DNA of 64,000 bases from Takakia lepidozioides (lineage: Eukaryota; Streptophyta; Takakiopsida; Takakiales; Takakiaceae), in the NCBI GenBank assembly GCA_030704615.1, contig CM060733.1, forward strand, positions 45,258,001-45,322,000, read 5' to 3'. The notes under the pieces are model-generated. The model had not been told where the DNA came from. It did no database searches and was given only the letters and a program-made list of their open reading frames with translations. This document shows, piece by piece, positions 34,130-46,879 of the stretch. Every line of letters starts with the position of its first letter. The stretch's first letter is position 1. Position numbers and translations under genes: made by a program.

Positions 34130-37100
34130 ATGGACGTGTGCAAGCGATGGTGGACCAACTCCAGGACTGTGCCGTGCTGCAGCCTAACACAGCTTTCGTC
34201 TTCCGGTGATTGCAACCAGCTGCGGGTTCCAGGCCAATCTCGGCCTGCTACATTGTCAAGCTTCCAAAGGCCCGAGGGGTTTCTTCCCTTGTTGCAGCAG
34301 GCTCACTATTATTTCTGCATTGGCGTAATCCCAACCGCTTCCGCATCTCCAGAGCTGGATAAGTGGGTGGACGTAGCTGTAGAAACCAGGTTCGCAACGT
34401 TCTTAGCCTACTTTCACTTGATCCATACAGTGGGAAAGGTGTAGGAAAGAAAGTGGGACTCTTCAAAGACTTAGTAAGGGCTGAGGCGTAGATTTGGTAA
34501 TAATGCAGGACGTGGACTTGGCGTAATTACAATATTCGCTATCAGAGGGCGGGGGACAACGGTCCAGCGTTGGTGCTCATCCATGGATTTGGTGCCAATT
34601 GGTATCTTTCAAACCAAATTAACCAGATTGGTACTCTTTTGACATGTTATTGTTTTTGGGGATGAACTCTCGCCAAGAAACTGGGGAATGCGTGCGAATT
34701 TTACGGGCTTTGACTTTGTTCGCTTTTCTTTCAATTGATTCTCCACTGTTTGTGCTGATGAGGGTAGATTGTTCAGAAGCTCCAGTTAGAGTTGTCCGGA
34801 GGTGGACTTGAATCGAAAGTGTGTTTGTCCTTTTGTGGAGCGAAAATTTTGCCGTTGGCGAGGGCAATTGAAAGGGATGAAGAGGTGGGAGGGGACGTGC
34901 GGACTAAAGGTCAAATTCCCATCAAAGGAGTATAGGGAGGAGTCCACTGAGAGACAGGAGACAGTGAGAAAGTTGCCCTTTTTGTTTATTTTCAAGATTG
35001 TAGCAAGCCAAGTGAAGGTAGATGCTACAGTGTTTCATGACAGGGGCATGCCTACAACCTCCTAACACTGCTGTTTCTTTCCCCCACAGTGATCACTGGC
35101 GGAAAAACATACCTGTCCTGGCTAGGTCACACAGAGTGTATGCTATTGATCTCTTGGGCTATGGCTTCTCGGACAAACCCAGCCCCCTGAACAAACCTCC
35201 TAACACAATCTACACGTTTGAGACATGGGCCAGCCAAGTTCTGAACTTCTGTTCAGATGTTGTAAACGACAGTGCATTCCTCATTTGTAATTCTGTTGGA
35301 GGTATTTGCTCAATCTCTACTTTCATTTCCAATACTGCAATGCTTGGGCCTTCGTAAGGTGCCTCAGTAATACTGTGCAGCTAGACAATCCTACCTGTCA
35401 GTAAATGATGAATCGGAAGATCATATCTCCTTGAGTAGACCACATCAGCTAAGACTAGGAAATCAGGAAACTGGCATAAACAAGGCCCCTAGGCCCAGTG
35501 GGGAGAGAGTTGGAGGGACTGGCTCAGAGTAGGAAAGGGGAATATGAGGAAGGCAGGAAGTAGTGAGTGAGCACTGAAAGAAAGAGGGACGGGTGGCACT
35601 CCTTTGGAGCCTCGCTGGACACATACTTGCAGCACCTTACACAAATCAGCCATTACATATCACCCCACACTGTTGTTTTAACGGTTTGAGAACCCAGATT
35701 TAATCTTAATTCTACCATACAATGTGCAATCTTTGATCTTCTGCCAGACTTCCTGATTATACATCACAACCTGCATCATGCTATTTAATCAATGTCACTG
35801 TAACTGATAGTGTTTGTGGCGGGTTGGTTGCCAGGTGTAGTGGGGCTACAAGCTGCTTTAATGGAACCTAATACTGTAAGAGGGCTGCTATTGCTCAATG
35901 TGTCATTGCGCATGCTTCACATCAAGAAGCAACGTTGGTATGTTCGCCCATTTGTCAAAACTCTCCAGGATGTCTTACGGTGAGTGGTATTCTCCTTTGG
36001 CACTTACAGGTTCCCAATTTTCCTAGTATGAGTCTGTTCTTTCACTGACTATAAGCTGTATACTTTCCATTCTTTATAGCGCGATCTTCTGTTTCAGCAG
36101 CCGAACCAATCCTCTTTCTTATCATTTTTGGAGAACTACGTGATTAATGCCTTGCCACCAAACGTCAATAAATCTTTGCATCTGAGACTGTTGGCGTGTC
36201 TTCACTAGCCTGGTGGCGATAGTGGGCTGGAATTAATAACTGTATCACTTATCTCAGTGATCTCCAGGAGGGTTAATGCAAGATGGCAACATGCCATAGG
36301 AGGCCAGATATCGTCAGCTTTATTCAGTGAAACTTTGCTTAATAGACTCGGAGTTACTTAATTTGTGGTCTCTATTGTTTAGAGAGGGAAGTGGGTTTGG
36401 TCCTACTTTGAATGGAGTATAGTAAGAACGTTTTCCGCTCTCCATTTTCCTTCAATTGATTATTCAATATCTTAATCTGGCAGAAACACAGACATAGGGC
36501 AACGGTTTTTTCGCTCGGTTGCTAAACCACAAGCAGTGAAGAGAATTCTTTGTGAGGTGTGGACCCAATACACTTAGATCATTTCTTCATGTTCCCATAC
36601 CTCTTATAGCTCTTACTCCATCTCTCTCCCCTCTGCCATCCTTCATGGAGGAACTGACACTGGTTGGGTTAGTCATGTCGGGAATATTGGTCTCATGATG
36701 TCAGTAATTCAGTACCACAATCTGAGTTTGGTACCAGGAGTGATTGTGATTAATGCCACACTCAAAACCAGCTAGGCAGAACATATTTACAAAGTGGTTA
36801 TTGTTGGCTCCAAGGAGGGAGCCAACTGGTAGATCCCACTGGGCTATGTCCAAAAGGCCTGTTGTCACTTAATGAGTGCATACTTGTGCATCTGGCACTT
36901 GTTTTGGAGACCCACGGGATAGGTCAACATTGATCAATGGAACTGTGGTTATCCCCCATGTATTAAAAATGCATTTGGAAGCTGTGTATGGATGCAGTGT
37001 TACCATGATGACAGTGCCGTGACGGATGAGTTGGTTGAGAAGATACTGCAACCAGGTCTACAGCCTGGGGCAGTTGATGTGTTTTTGGATTTTATTTGCT

Positions 37101-38551
37101 ACTCTCTTGGCCCTCTTCCAGAAGAAATGCTTCCTCAGATGAAGGTACCATGGACACTGCTGTGCAACTGCAGAAGTTGAGTAGAAGAGGAATTGAGTGT
37201 GCAGCTGTTACACTTGCCTCGGCAGAAATAATGAATTTCACCTCCTTTGTTTTGGCTTAATGTTCTAGAAAGCCACATCCTATCTAATCTGGGCAGGTGT
37301 ATCTATTGATGTCTTTGTAAGGATGATCCAAGCATTTCATTGGTTACGTTTCTCTGCAGTGTCCCGTGCTGATTGCCTGGGGTGAAAAGGACCCATGGGA
37401 ACCAGTGGCTTTGGGCAGAGCTTATGGAACTTTTGACACGGTCGAGGATTTCATTGTCTTCCCTGACGTCGGTCACTGTCCACAGGTATGTGTGCTTCTA
37501 CTTCAGCAGATGCTGTACCCTTGTGTTTACAGAGCACATTGGATGCTCTCCCTTTCTTTATGTTTTTGAATGTCCCAGTTGTGCGTTGCCTGTAACTGTA
37601 TATGAAAGAGTTCATATACCATATTTGGAGTGCTAGCATTGCAGAAAAGCAGGAAACAAGACCAGTGTCTGCTCTGCTTATCCTGCACAGATGTTTGCAT
37701 ATGTTCTTGAAGTGTAGCCATAAAAAAATTCTGGTACTGCCAAAATTCTTAAGGGAACAATGAATGTAATTACCCTTGGTGGGAAACATAATGGGGCAAG
37801 TCTTCTTTGGCTGTATCCTTGGGTTGCAGTCCTCTTTCACTTCCCCCCCTGTGACACACTCTCTCTTTTCCCTGCTTACTCTCAGTATCTTACACCTCAA
37901 CAGGGAAGGCTTGTGCATTTTTCATTTAACCTTACAATAGGTATTAGAAGTCTGCATGTTGATCTGCGGAGGAAAAGTGGAATTTGGCGAGGAACCCATA
38001 CCCTTCATCTTCGATTAAATGTCATTCCACCATCTATCTCACGCCTTTGATGATTGAGATTTGTTGGGGCTGACTATGTTAGTTACTTATTTTTGTAATT
38101 GTCGATGTGTTCTCCTCGCTACATTATTGGCTTTTCTCTCATGTCCTACCGATGCGATAATCTTTTTTTTAATTTTGTTCCCTCTACGTATTCTTTCTCC
38201 TTACTCTCCCTTTACTATCATCTTCCTTCACCTAATTAGTTTTCCTTCACATTTCGGTAGATTTGGGAAGACAGGTGAAATTATGGAAAAAACCCTCTGT
38301 CAGGTTCTTTAGTTCCATCTGCAAATCCCATGTAGATACATAGCTACTGCCTTTGGAAGATGGGAGAACATTTATAGAAGTGAAGTGGTGGACACAAGAC
38401 TACCAGAGGAGACTGGTTTATGGATGAGTTGCCAGTTTGGCAAGTGCAGACTAATTACTATGTTGTTCTGGTCTGACAGGATGAGGCACCTCACTTGGTG
38501 AATCCATTGGTGGAGCAGTTTGTGGCTCGTCATGCCATAAGACAATCTTAG
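34130..38551 (+). CDS. Plant alpha/beta hydrolase, predicted plastid, 8 exons
   Basis: Exons 34130-34389, 34509-34601, 35090-35301, 35835-35979, 36484-36556, 36998-37144, 37360-37485 and 38480-38551 join in phase with GT-AG introns to 376 codons including stop. The first 80 residues are Ser/Arg-rich with few acids, like a transit peptide, and the ATG sits in ACCATGG. The fold's landmarks are present: oxyanion HGFGAN (112-117), nucleophile CNSVGG with Ser186 (usual GxSxG has its first Gly replaced by Cys, as in some plant relatives), Asp321 in GEKDPWEP and His349 in DVGHCPQ. DHWRKNIPVL and ETWASQVLNFC mark the plant group that, from memory, includes Arabidopsis At5g19850. Related plastid enzymes cleave the phytol ester of chlorophyll pigments. 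The substrate here is unknown. Confidence 0.88.
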
Positions 38552-38752
38552 TATCCATAACCTAACCCGCACAAATGGAACAACATTTAGTCCAAACAAG
38601 TAGTCACCCGTTTCTCTGTGATGTCAGAGGCCCTGAAAAGCCCTTTGCTATTACTACCTCATATTGGCTTCGCAACGTTTGTTGTTTTCCTTCCTGATGT
38701 TTTAGACACCGTGTAGCAGTATTGAGTAGCTAGGCAATGTGAATCATGCTAA

Positions 38753-38945
38753 TTAGGAGAAATTTAGGATCTTGAAATTTAGGATCTCGGATATCAAGTC
38801 TTGAAGGAAGTTCTTAGGGGCCCGCCACCTTTGGTCACTTGATATAACCTGCAGCCTCACACACTCCTCTGGAGAACTCAAAGAAGAATTCCCAGTTGCA
38901 AAGCAAGTGACTGAGAAATCAATATAGCCGCGGCTGGCCATGCTT
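38753..38945 (-). pseudogene. Single-exon fragment of the 47-55 kb paralogue family
   Basis: The minus frame reads IDFSVTCFATGNSSLSSPEE, then VRLQV, matching FYPDFSVTCFSSGL...VRLQVLP of the gene at 50430 and FYPKFSVTCFASGL...VKLQVLP of the gene at 51727. No other family exon is seen nearby. A poly-C run lies just beyond it (38987-38997). Confidence 0.6.
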
Positions 38946-38997
38946 TTGGGTGATCAGGCTGGGGCATATTTCGGCCTCAAACAGCCCCCCCCCCCGG

Positions 38998-41900
38998 GTA
39001 AGGGATTGGCCTGGTGATGCTTGATTCACCTGATTTTTGGGTGTTGGACATGATATTATCTTAAGCATGGTCGACAACCACCTTGAAACTATTGATCGTC
39101 AACTCACAAATCGAGAGTCGAGCTCAAGAAGAGATTTTGTGTAGGCCTCACCCTGCGTAAAGAAACAGCAAGGATTTCGGATTTTGATGGCTGATTCATG
39201 ACAGTGTGCAGCTGCCTGCTTATTTTTCACCTAGGTCCGAGGGATACTGGGCCCACTGGTTGAGGTGTTTTAGGCAACTCCACCCAGCTGGGGAAAGCTG
39301 CTGCTGATGCTGTTGTCATTCGTTTCATTTGCAATTTGCTACCTGGCAATGAAGGCTTCAGAACCCATGGTTCAAGTAGCCATCTTGGCAACTGAGAGTC
39401 AGCAGGACATCATGGAATAGAGAGGGAGGAGCAGATGATGTTGAATCTTGCCACAGAGCTTGTCAAGCTCTAGGAACATTGTTATATCAGTTGTTTCAAT
39501 GCTAGTTGCTACTACCCTACTGTTCCTGTCTAGCATCTTCAGACCCCTTCCGCCGCTTGACTCCTGAAATTGGGAGGATGGTACAAGCTAGTCAAAGTAG
39601 AATTAGAGTACCAAAGTTTAGTTCAAAGAGAATCTCTTGACAAGATTTCTTGGGGCTATGAAAAGATCAAAGCTTATTGAGTAGATATAAAACTAGATCC
39701 AGGAGTTCGCCCATTCTTTCTTTCTAATCATCGTGTTGGCAGATGTTAGCAATCTTGTGACAAAGAGCGAGATTTGACTTGGACAGTAACATGGAAGTGG
39801 CGGTCAATCATAGTGGGGGTAAGCCTTCCAAGTGGTACTGGCCTAACCAAAGCACTATTGAAATTACTGAGAGACTTTCTTGCAATTCACTAGCCGAAGA
39901 AAGCTATCCATTGTTTCCTGGGAACTTCAATTGAATAGCTCTTGTGACCATGCCACTGCGTCCTAATTTCAGTTTCCAGATCAGATCTTTAGAAAATGAA
40001 GAGCCAAGAGTTATGTCACCATATCCTTTACAATTTTAGCTCCAGGGCGCAACCAGCCAACTTCCAACAACTTTAGAGCAATTTGCAGCAAAATTGGGGT
40101 CTTGTAGTGCATGGCATTGAATACAATTTGCGCGAACTGTAACTCCTACACTGAATCCAACCTATCTAGGATTATTCACCAGAAATATCAAATGTGTGTG
40201 AAGGTGAGGAATCTAAGTAGTCTAGATTGTTCTTGAAAATGGTGTACACATCGACATTTACCAACAGATGCAAAAGCATACAAAAAATCCCGATCACGTT
40301 GAGCAACCACATTGAGCATTTAGGCTCTTCACTTTGATGGATGATGAGAGCAAGCCTGAAAGGCAACAAAGCACATACAAGAAAAACACAATGAAACAAC
40401 CCCTTCCACCCAACGTATTCATATTGGGCCTACTATGTTTATGCTAATCTCTACACCCTTAACAAGGTATTTTAGAATGGTGCCAATGTGTGCAGGTCAG
40501 ATCACTAAGGCAATGTGCCTTTGGCAAAACGCCACGCCCATTTGACCAACAACCAAAAACTCCAAACAGCTAAAGCTACACCAATGGGTTTGATAAAAAC
40601 CACTATTCTCTCTTGAGTGGAAGTGTGACAGAGTAATGCGTTGTGTGAAATAGCTATGATTGCAAAAAAAAAAGGAAAACGGTCTAGCTATCCTTCTTTG
40701 ATGCTGTTGTCTACTCCGTCAATCTTTTCGTTCATCCTATCAAGCCTCTCGTCCATCTTTTTGTCCATCCTATCAAGCTTCTCACTGAAGCATGAAAGAG
40801 AATTCGCCAACTTCTCCTCTGCACTTGACTCAACAGAGTTCCCACCTGAAAGAGAGCACCTGTTTGGAATCCCATATGTTGGCTGCAGGGGACGTTACCC
40901 ATCCTCAACCACCCCTCTTCTTCCCTTCATCTTTTCTACAGCACACTGCATTGCCAACACCATTTGCACAATCTTAATCCACAATTTTTCAATTTCTTTT
41001 AACTGCAACCCCTAGAGAGAGTCCAAGGATGAAATTCGAAAAGAATTTGCCAGTGAAGAGTTGGCACTTCTGGAAAGAGAGTCACACCCCTATACATCCA
41101 TCCCATGTCTTTGTCACTCCAATGTTTTTTTCTTTCACAGATGCCTCTACTTGTAGTCCGCATCACGCATCACGTCAAGCACTCACTCAACCTCCTCCAT
41201 CCACTCTTAGAACTAATATGAATGAGAAGTATATAGGGTGCAACAGACAAAGGTGTGCATACTTGCCACTCTTTTCGCGATTGGAAATCAGCAGTGCTCT
41301 GATTGTGAATAAAGTGAATGCAATCCTCCCCCGTCACTACCCAACATTCCACTTAACAAAGTTAGTCCTCACAATGTCCATATCCATAGCAGCGTTTTTA
41401 TTTCTGACAAAATTTCGCACTTTTTCGACCTCCAAAAAAAAAATCGAATATTCTGTTGTAAATTCCCTATTTTCTCATGGATGAAATCGCCAAACTTCTC
41501 CAAAAAATAAATAAATCTTGGATGAATTTGCCTAATATGGATGATATACATGGATGAAAGTACAGAGGAGGAGGATTCTGTCCAGATTCAGTGGATGAAC
41601 AGAAATATGGCTATTTCCTGCAAAACTCAGGAGCCATTTATGTTATTTTCCAAATTTGAAAAAAAAACACTCGTCCATAGAGAAGTGGACGAATAAAGAA
41701 AAACTTACATGACAGCATGGTCCACCAAATGATCAACAAACACATTGTATACTACTTCCACAAAAGGAAATCTTATTATGTCATGACAATCTATATACTA
41801 ATCTGCTCAGTACAAAAAGGCCTAACCTGCTTGATTGTCCCCAAGTCAGTAACATAGCTCGCAGCCTGCCAAAGTGGGACATTTCCACAACCTGCCACAT

Positions 41901-42320
41901 GTCCCACCCACCATAACCTTCAGAGTCATACAATATATATAATTAACTGCTCGCTATCCTAAAGACATGCTAGAGAGACAAAATCCAGAAGGGTACCCAC
42001 ACCAACACCTAAGTCAGCAGCTACAAGTGTTCCAAAGGTCTAAACTATGCCCTCATCATAGAAAAGGGCACCCATGTCACTCATAATGGCATGCTCCTCT
42101 TTTGCCAGAAGTAACGCAAACCGCAAAAGCCAACACAACATGCAAGTCCTCCATTCCTAAACATACCTTAGCGTTGAGTTCTCCTCGAACGTAATTGGGA
42201 TGCATATTCAAAAAGTTGTTCAATCTAGCAAGCGCAAAGTGTCAGTCACTGCAGAGGGATCAACTCTGAAGTAAGAAAAACCATGTTTTGTCGGGTTGTT
42301 AGGCCTTGGAGTAGGTATTT
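38998..42320. other. Gene-poor intergenic sequence
   Basis: AT-rich, with no domain or convincing spliced gene found on either strand. Short frames such as 40641-41015 and 41029-41484 lack coding character. Confidence 0.5.
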
Positions 42321-42329
42321 GCAACATGG

Positions 42330-42738
42330 GTTGATAATTCCAACCTGGCTAAGTCTCTCGAATCCATTCAAGTGGGGCTTAAGGAATGCATGTCAGCATG
42401 CTCCAAAACAACCAATGTGGCGGTTTAGGCTGAGTTTGGCATCCATCTCTTAAGCTCCCGACGAGATGAATTCAAGGTCAGATGGTGGGGCCAGTTGCAA
42501 CAATGGCTAATATCATATATCCTAAGTTAATAGATTTTATATTTTGGAAGCAGGATCGACGCCCTATCAAACAGACGAAGTCCTGACGGAAGAAAATAGA
42601 AGAGATTCTTAAGGATCTGAATCTAAGTCCGCAAGTCTTGACCCTGCTGGATAAATCTGACTTTGAGGTTGTAGTGTCCAAAGCCATGTCTGTTGCCAAG
42701 AAACCAGTTTTGTACATTTGGGCCATGACAGTTTAAGT
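42330..42738 (+). pseudogene. Remnant of an unrecognised coding sequence
   Basis: A plus frame reads LAKSLESIQVGLKECMSACS, then, after a TAG at about 42427, AEFGIHLLSSRRDEFKVRWW. Another frame (42590-42736) reads KKIEEILKDLNLSPQVLTLL and ends IWAMTV with TAA. The pieces look protein-coding but have no assignable family. They might be the gag side of the pol fragment at 43721 or an unrelated ORF. Confidence 0.3.
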
Positions 42739-43720
42739 GATGTCCGGCAACCATGTATGTTGGCATTTAGTCTTGCTCATATGCAGGTGTGCCGTGACGG
42801 TCTCCAATTTGAATGCAATATTCCATTTCCTGACTTGTCGTCGTGTCCGTCCACCTTCTATGTGTATGTGTGATGGTCTTTGGTCTCCCTGTTGCCTCGT
42901 CTATTTGGTTCATTAGCGTGATGTTGTGCATGCATCGTGGTCTGTGTTCTGAGTGTCGCCCAGTATCATTGCTTCTCAATTCCCCCTGCATATGGGTGAA
43001 CCACTAAAATCAGTAGAATGCATCAGAACCATATTTTCAGCTTAGAATGCAAGTCAGTTGGACAACTCACACAAACCACTACAAGTGCTCATTTGCAGTG
43101 CTTTCCTACTGTAGTGCAACCAACTAGCATAGTGGCAGCGGAGTTGGCCAAAGCAGTCCCGAGATGGCACAAGCACTCTGCGTCTTTCCATTAGCAGTCG
43201 TACCCCTTACTGCCATTGCGTGGGAACGACGCCACGCGTCGACCCACACACTCTCCACGTGGTCCCCGTGGATTCGTCTGCCGGCAGTTGTGCAGTCGAC
43301 TTCGCCAGTGGCTGTTGCCACGTGACATGCAGCACTCCAAGTTATGTGGCCGACTGCGATGTGGCATCTTGAGCCCGTGGCCACGCGGCGGCATTACCGC
43401 TCGTCGCGGCTCCGCCACATCGGCATCCACGTCCGCATCCACGTCCGCGTCCATGTGTCACCGTGCCCCGGGTGAGTCAGTCCACTCATCCGGAGGGAAA
43501 AGTCAAAGTCAGCTCAAAACATCAGACACACGGGCGGCCCGCCTGGTTACGCCACGTGGTTCTTCAGCATTAATCGCATTAATTGCTGAGCAGTTGTTCG
43601 CGCGTCTACGTCTTTTACCACTCCAATCATTGGATGTCCAACCCAACTACCACGTCTGTTGTAACTTCCAGTCGATCCCTGTTTTTTGACTTTTACGACT
43701 CAAAATGAGTCGTTACCCCA

Positions 43721-46333
43721 GTGGTAAATGACACGAATGCTTCTAGTGCTTACTCTTTATTATTGGGACGTCTTTGGCTGAAACATGCCAGGGTATTCCA
43801 TGACTGGAATTCTCAGTTACTAACTGTGCATAATGGGATGCACGAGATACAAATTACCACTAAGAAATCTAGTAGATTACCTGCTACGAGAAGACCTCGA
43901 GGGGTCAGAGAGTATGACTGGAGGGGAGGACTGGATGAGGAGCAGGAAGCTACCCTGTTCGCTGCACACCCAGAGTGGGTGCATGTTGTAGAGATGCGGC
44001 TGGAAGGCCTAAGTTGTTTAAGAGGTATCTGCTGTGGTGTAGTGTTAGCAACACCAATTGAAGAGGAAACCAGCAGTTACCCATCACATTTCTATGAAGA
44101 AAGAGAAGGAGAAATGGAAATCCTAGAGGAACCAGCCACTGTGAGTTTATAGGATGAAGTGGTGACTGATTGGACAATCACAGCTGATGAGCAAGTGAGG
44201 GAAGTGAATGTGGGAACTGAAGAGGAACCGAGGATGGTGGAGGTAGGAGCTGATTTGGAGCCAAAATTCTTTGAAGAAGCTAAGAGTTTGTTCATCAAAT
44301 ACAGAGATGTATTTGCTTGGAGCTACGAGGATCTAAAAGGGATATCACCTGAAATCTGTCAGCATAAGATTGAACTGGAACCAGGGTCAGTACCAATCAA
44401 GCAGGCAAGGTACAGAATGAATCCCAACTATGCACAGAAGGTTGGAGAAGAGATCAAGAAGTTGGTTGAGGCTAAGTTTATATACCCAATAGAGTATACA
44501 ACTTGGTTGTCACCCATTGTGATAGTTCCCAAGAAGAATGGTAAACTGAGAGTTTGTGTGAACTATAAGAAGTTGAATGCTTGCACGAAGAAATATCCAT
44601 TTCCCTTGCCATTCACAGAAGCAGTATTGGACACTGTGGCATGCCATGAGATGTACTCATTCATGGATGGCTTCAGTGGTTATAATCAAGTGCAAGTGGC
44701 AGAAGAAGACCAGGGAAAGACAGCTTTCATCACAGACTGGGGTGCTTATGCATACAAAGTCATGCCCTTTGGACTTTGTAATGCACCAGCAACCTTTCAG
44801 AGAGTGATAAGTGAATCTTTTCATGAGTATCTGGATGATTTCATGCAGGTATTCTTGGATGATTTCAGTGTGTACAACTCTAAGAATAAGCACTTGCATA
44901 AGTTGGAGTTATGTCTGGCCAGATGCAGAATGAGAGGTCTGGGCCTGAATCCAGAGAAATGTACTTTCTGTGTGAACTCATGGGTGCTTCTGGGACACAT
45001 TGTGTGTAAGAGGGGACTTCTTGTGGATCCCAGGAAGACAGAGGCCATTAAAGCCTCTCCACCACTAGTAAATGTTAAGAGTCTAAGGAGATTCCTTGGG
45101 CAAACCAGTTATTACAGAAGATTTGTCAGACGGTATGCACAGATAGCAGCACCATTGAGCAAGCTTATGAAGAAAGATGCAGTGTTTGCATGGACACCTG
45201 AATGTCAACAGGCTTTTGAGGAACTTACATTGTCAGTAACAACTACACCTGTGCTGATTAATCCTCACTGGCAGGAAATATTTCATGTTCACTGTGATGC
45301 TTCAGGAGAAGCACTGGGAGCAGTGTTAGCCCAAAATGTTACAGAAAGGATAGATTCACCTATGTACTATGCTAGCCGATTGATGAACAATGTTGAAAGA
45401 AATTATAGCACAACGGAAAGAGAAGCATTGGCAATGATCTATGCAGTGAAGAAATTCAGGCATTACCTGTTGGGCAAGAAGTTTATGTTCTATGTGGATC
45501 ACCAGGCTCTGATATACCTGGTAAACAAACCTCTGATAAGCGGAAGAATAACAAGATGGTTGATAATCTTGCACGAGTTTGAGTTCGAGGTTGTTTACAA
45601 GCCTGGGAGGCTGCATCTTGTGGCGGATCACTTGTCACGGTTATCAACAGGAGAACCAGCCACGGGAGTAGATGATCAATTACCAGATGCGAGTCTATTT
45701 GCAGTGGAGGTGCAGGGAAGTGCAGATGACTGGTTAGATTGGCAGTGGCCAATCAGATACTACCTTGCTCATGGTCAGTGCCCACCAAGTTATGGAAAGG
45801 AGCAGAGAAAGAGAATTGCTATCAAGGCTCTACCTTACACTATGGTAGGGAGCAGAATGTATAAGCTAGGACCAGATGGAGTGCTGAAGCGATGCTTGTA
45901 CCACCATGAAGTAAATAAAGTTTTGGAGGAAGTTCATAAAGGAGTGGCTGGAGGTCATTTTGGAGAAGAGACTACCAGTAGGAAGATACTACTTGCAGGT
46001 TACTGGTGGCCTACTTTGTTCAAAGATGTACACAAGTATTGTCAGAGTTGTGATGAATGTCAGAGGCTAGGACCTTTGCAGAGATCTGGGAAGATGGCTT
46101 TGCATCCTACAATGCCTACGGAACCATTTCAGAAATGGGGACTAGACTTTGTTGGACCAATTAACCCACCAGCCAAAAATACACAGAATAGGTACATAAT
46201 TACAGCCACTGATTATACTACGAAGTGGGTGGAAGCTAAAGCTTTGAGGGACAACACAGCCAAGTCCACAGCAAAACCAGTAAGATTTCATATTAATTAC
46301 CTACGAGATCATGCGCAACTATTTGAGGTGTGA
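43721..46333 (+). pseudogene. Ty3/gypsy pol (PR end, RT, RNase H, partial IN)
   Basis: One reading frame from 43721 to 46333 is broken only by TAG at 44150-44152. The start looks like the end of a protease domain (SLLLGRLWLKHARVFHDWN). RT follows: [49 protein letters not shown] and [11 protein letters not shown] (FLDD in place of the usual YxDD). RNase H has [19 protein letters not shown] and [20 protein letters not shown]. An integrase zinc-binding part follows ([20 protein letters not shown], then CDECQRLG). The integrase core starts ([19 protein letters not shown]) but diverges after about 46270 to an unrelated 20-residue tail. LTRs are not found. The clean RT-RNase H frame suggests a recent copy, truncated at the 3' side. 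Confidence 0.85.
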
Positions 46334-46490
46334 GAATGACGGCGTACGTTGATATCCACACAATGGCCGACTCTTGTACCTACTACTCAATGCGCATCCC
46401 CTTCTTCTCCTTCACTCTTATTCCACAGATCTCATATTGAAGTTCAGCCAACTGGTGTCTCAACAACTAAATCAATCTTTTTTTCTCGCG

Positions 46491-46870
46491 TTCAGGACTT
46501 TACATTACTAGAAATGAGGCTTTGCAATGCATTCTCAAATTTGAGGTAAATTCAATTCATCGATTTTACTGCAAGGCTTCAGATGACGTGAACTTCCTCT
46601 TGCATCTTTCTTCATTTTGCATTCAGGAGTGTCATACTAGAAATTGACTCACATAACTCGGAACTTGGAAGGCTTCAAATGCAATGAAATGTCAAATTTG
46701 AGATGAACTCGGTTGATCGATTTACGGCAAGACTTCAGATATATATCCACCAGGACGTGAACTTCCTCTTGAATCGTTCGTTCTGAATTCAGGGGTTTCG
46801 TACTAGAAGTTGTTCACTCGGAGGCTCTGCAATGAATTAACTAGTTTTAGGTAAACTGATTAGATCTCGG
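46491..46870 (+). repeat. Degenerate tandem repeat (130-166 bp spacing)
   Basis: Three units open with TTCAGG near 46491, 46622 and 46788, each with a TACTAGAA-like word, TTTGCAATG-like words and, in the first two, CGATTT and GACGTGAACTTCCTCTTG. Confidence 0.6.
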
Positions 46871-46879
46871 CATATAATT

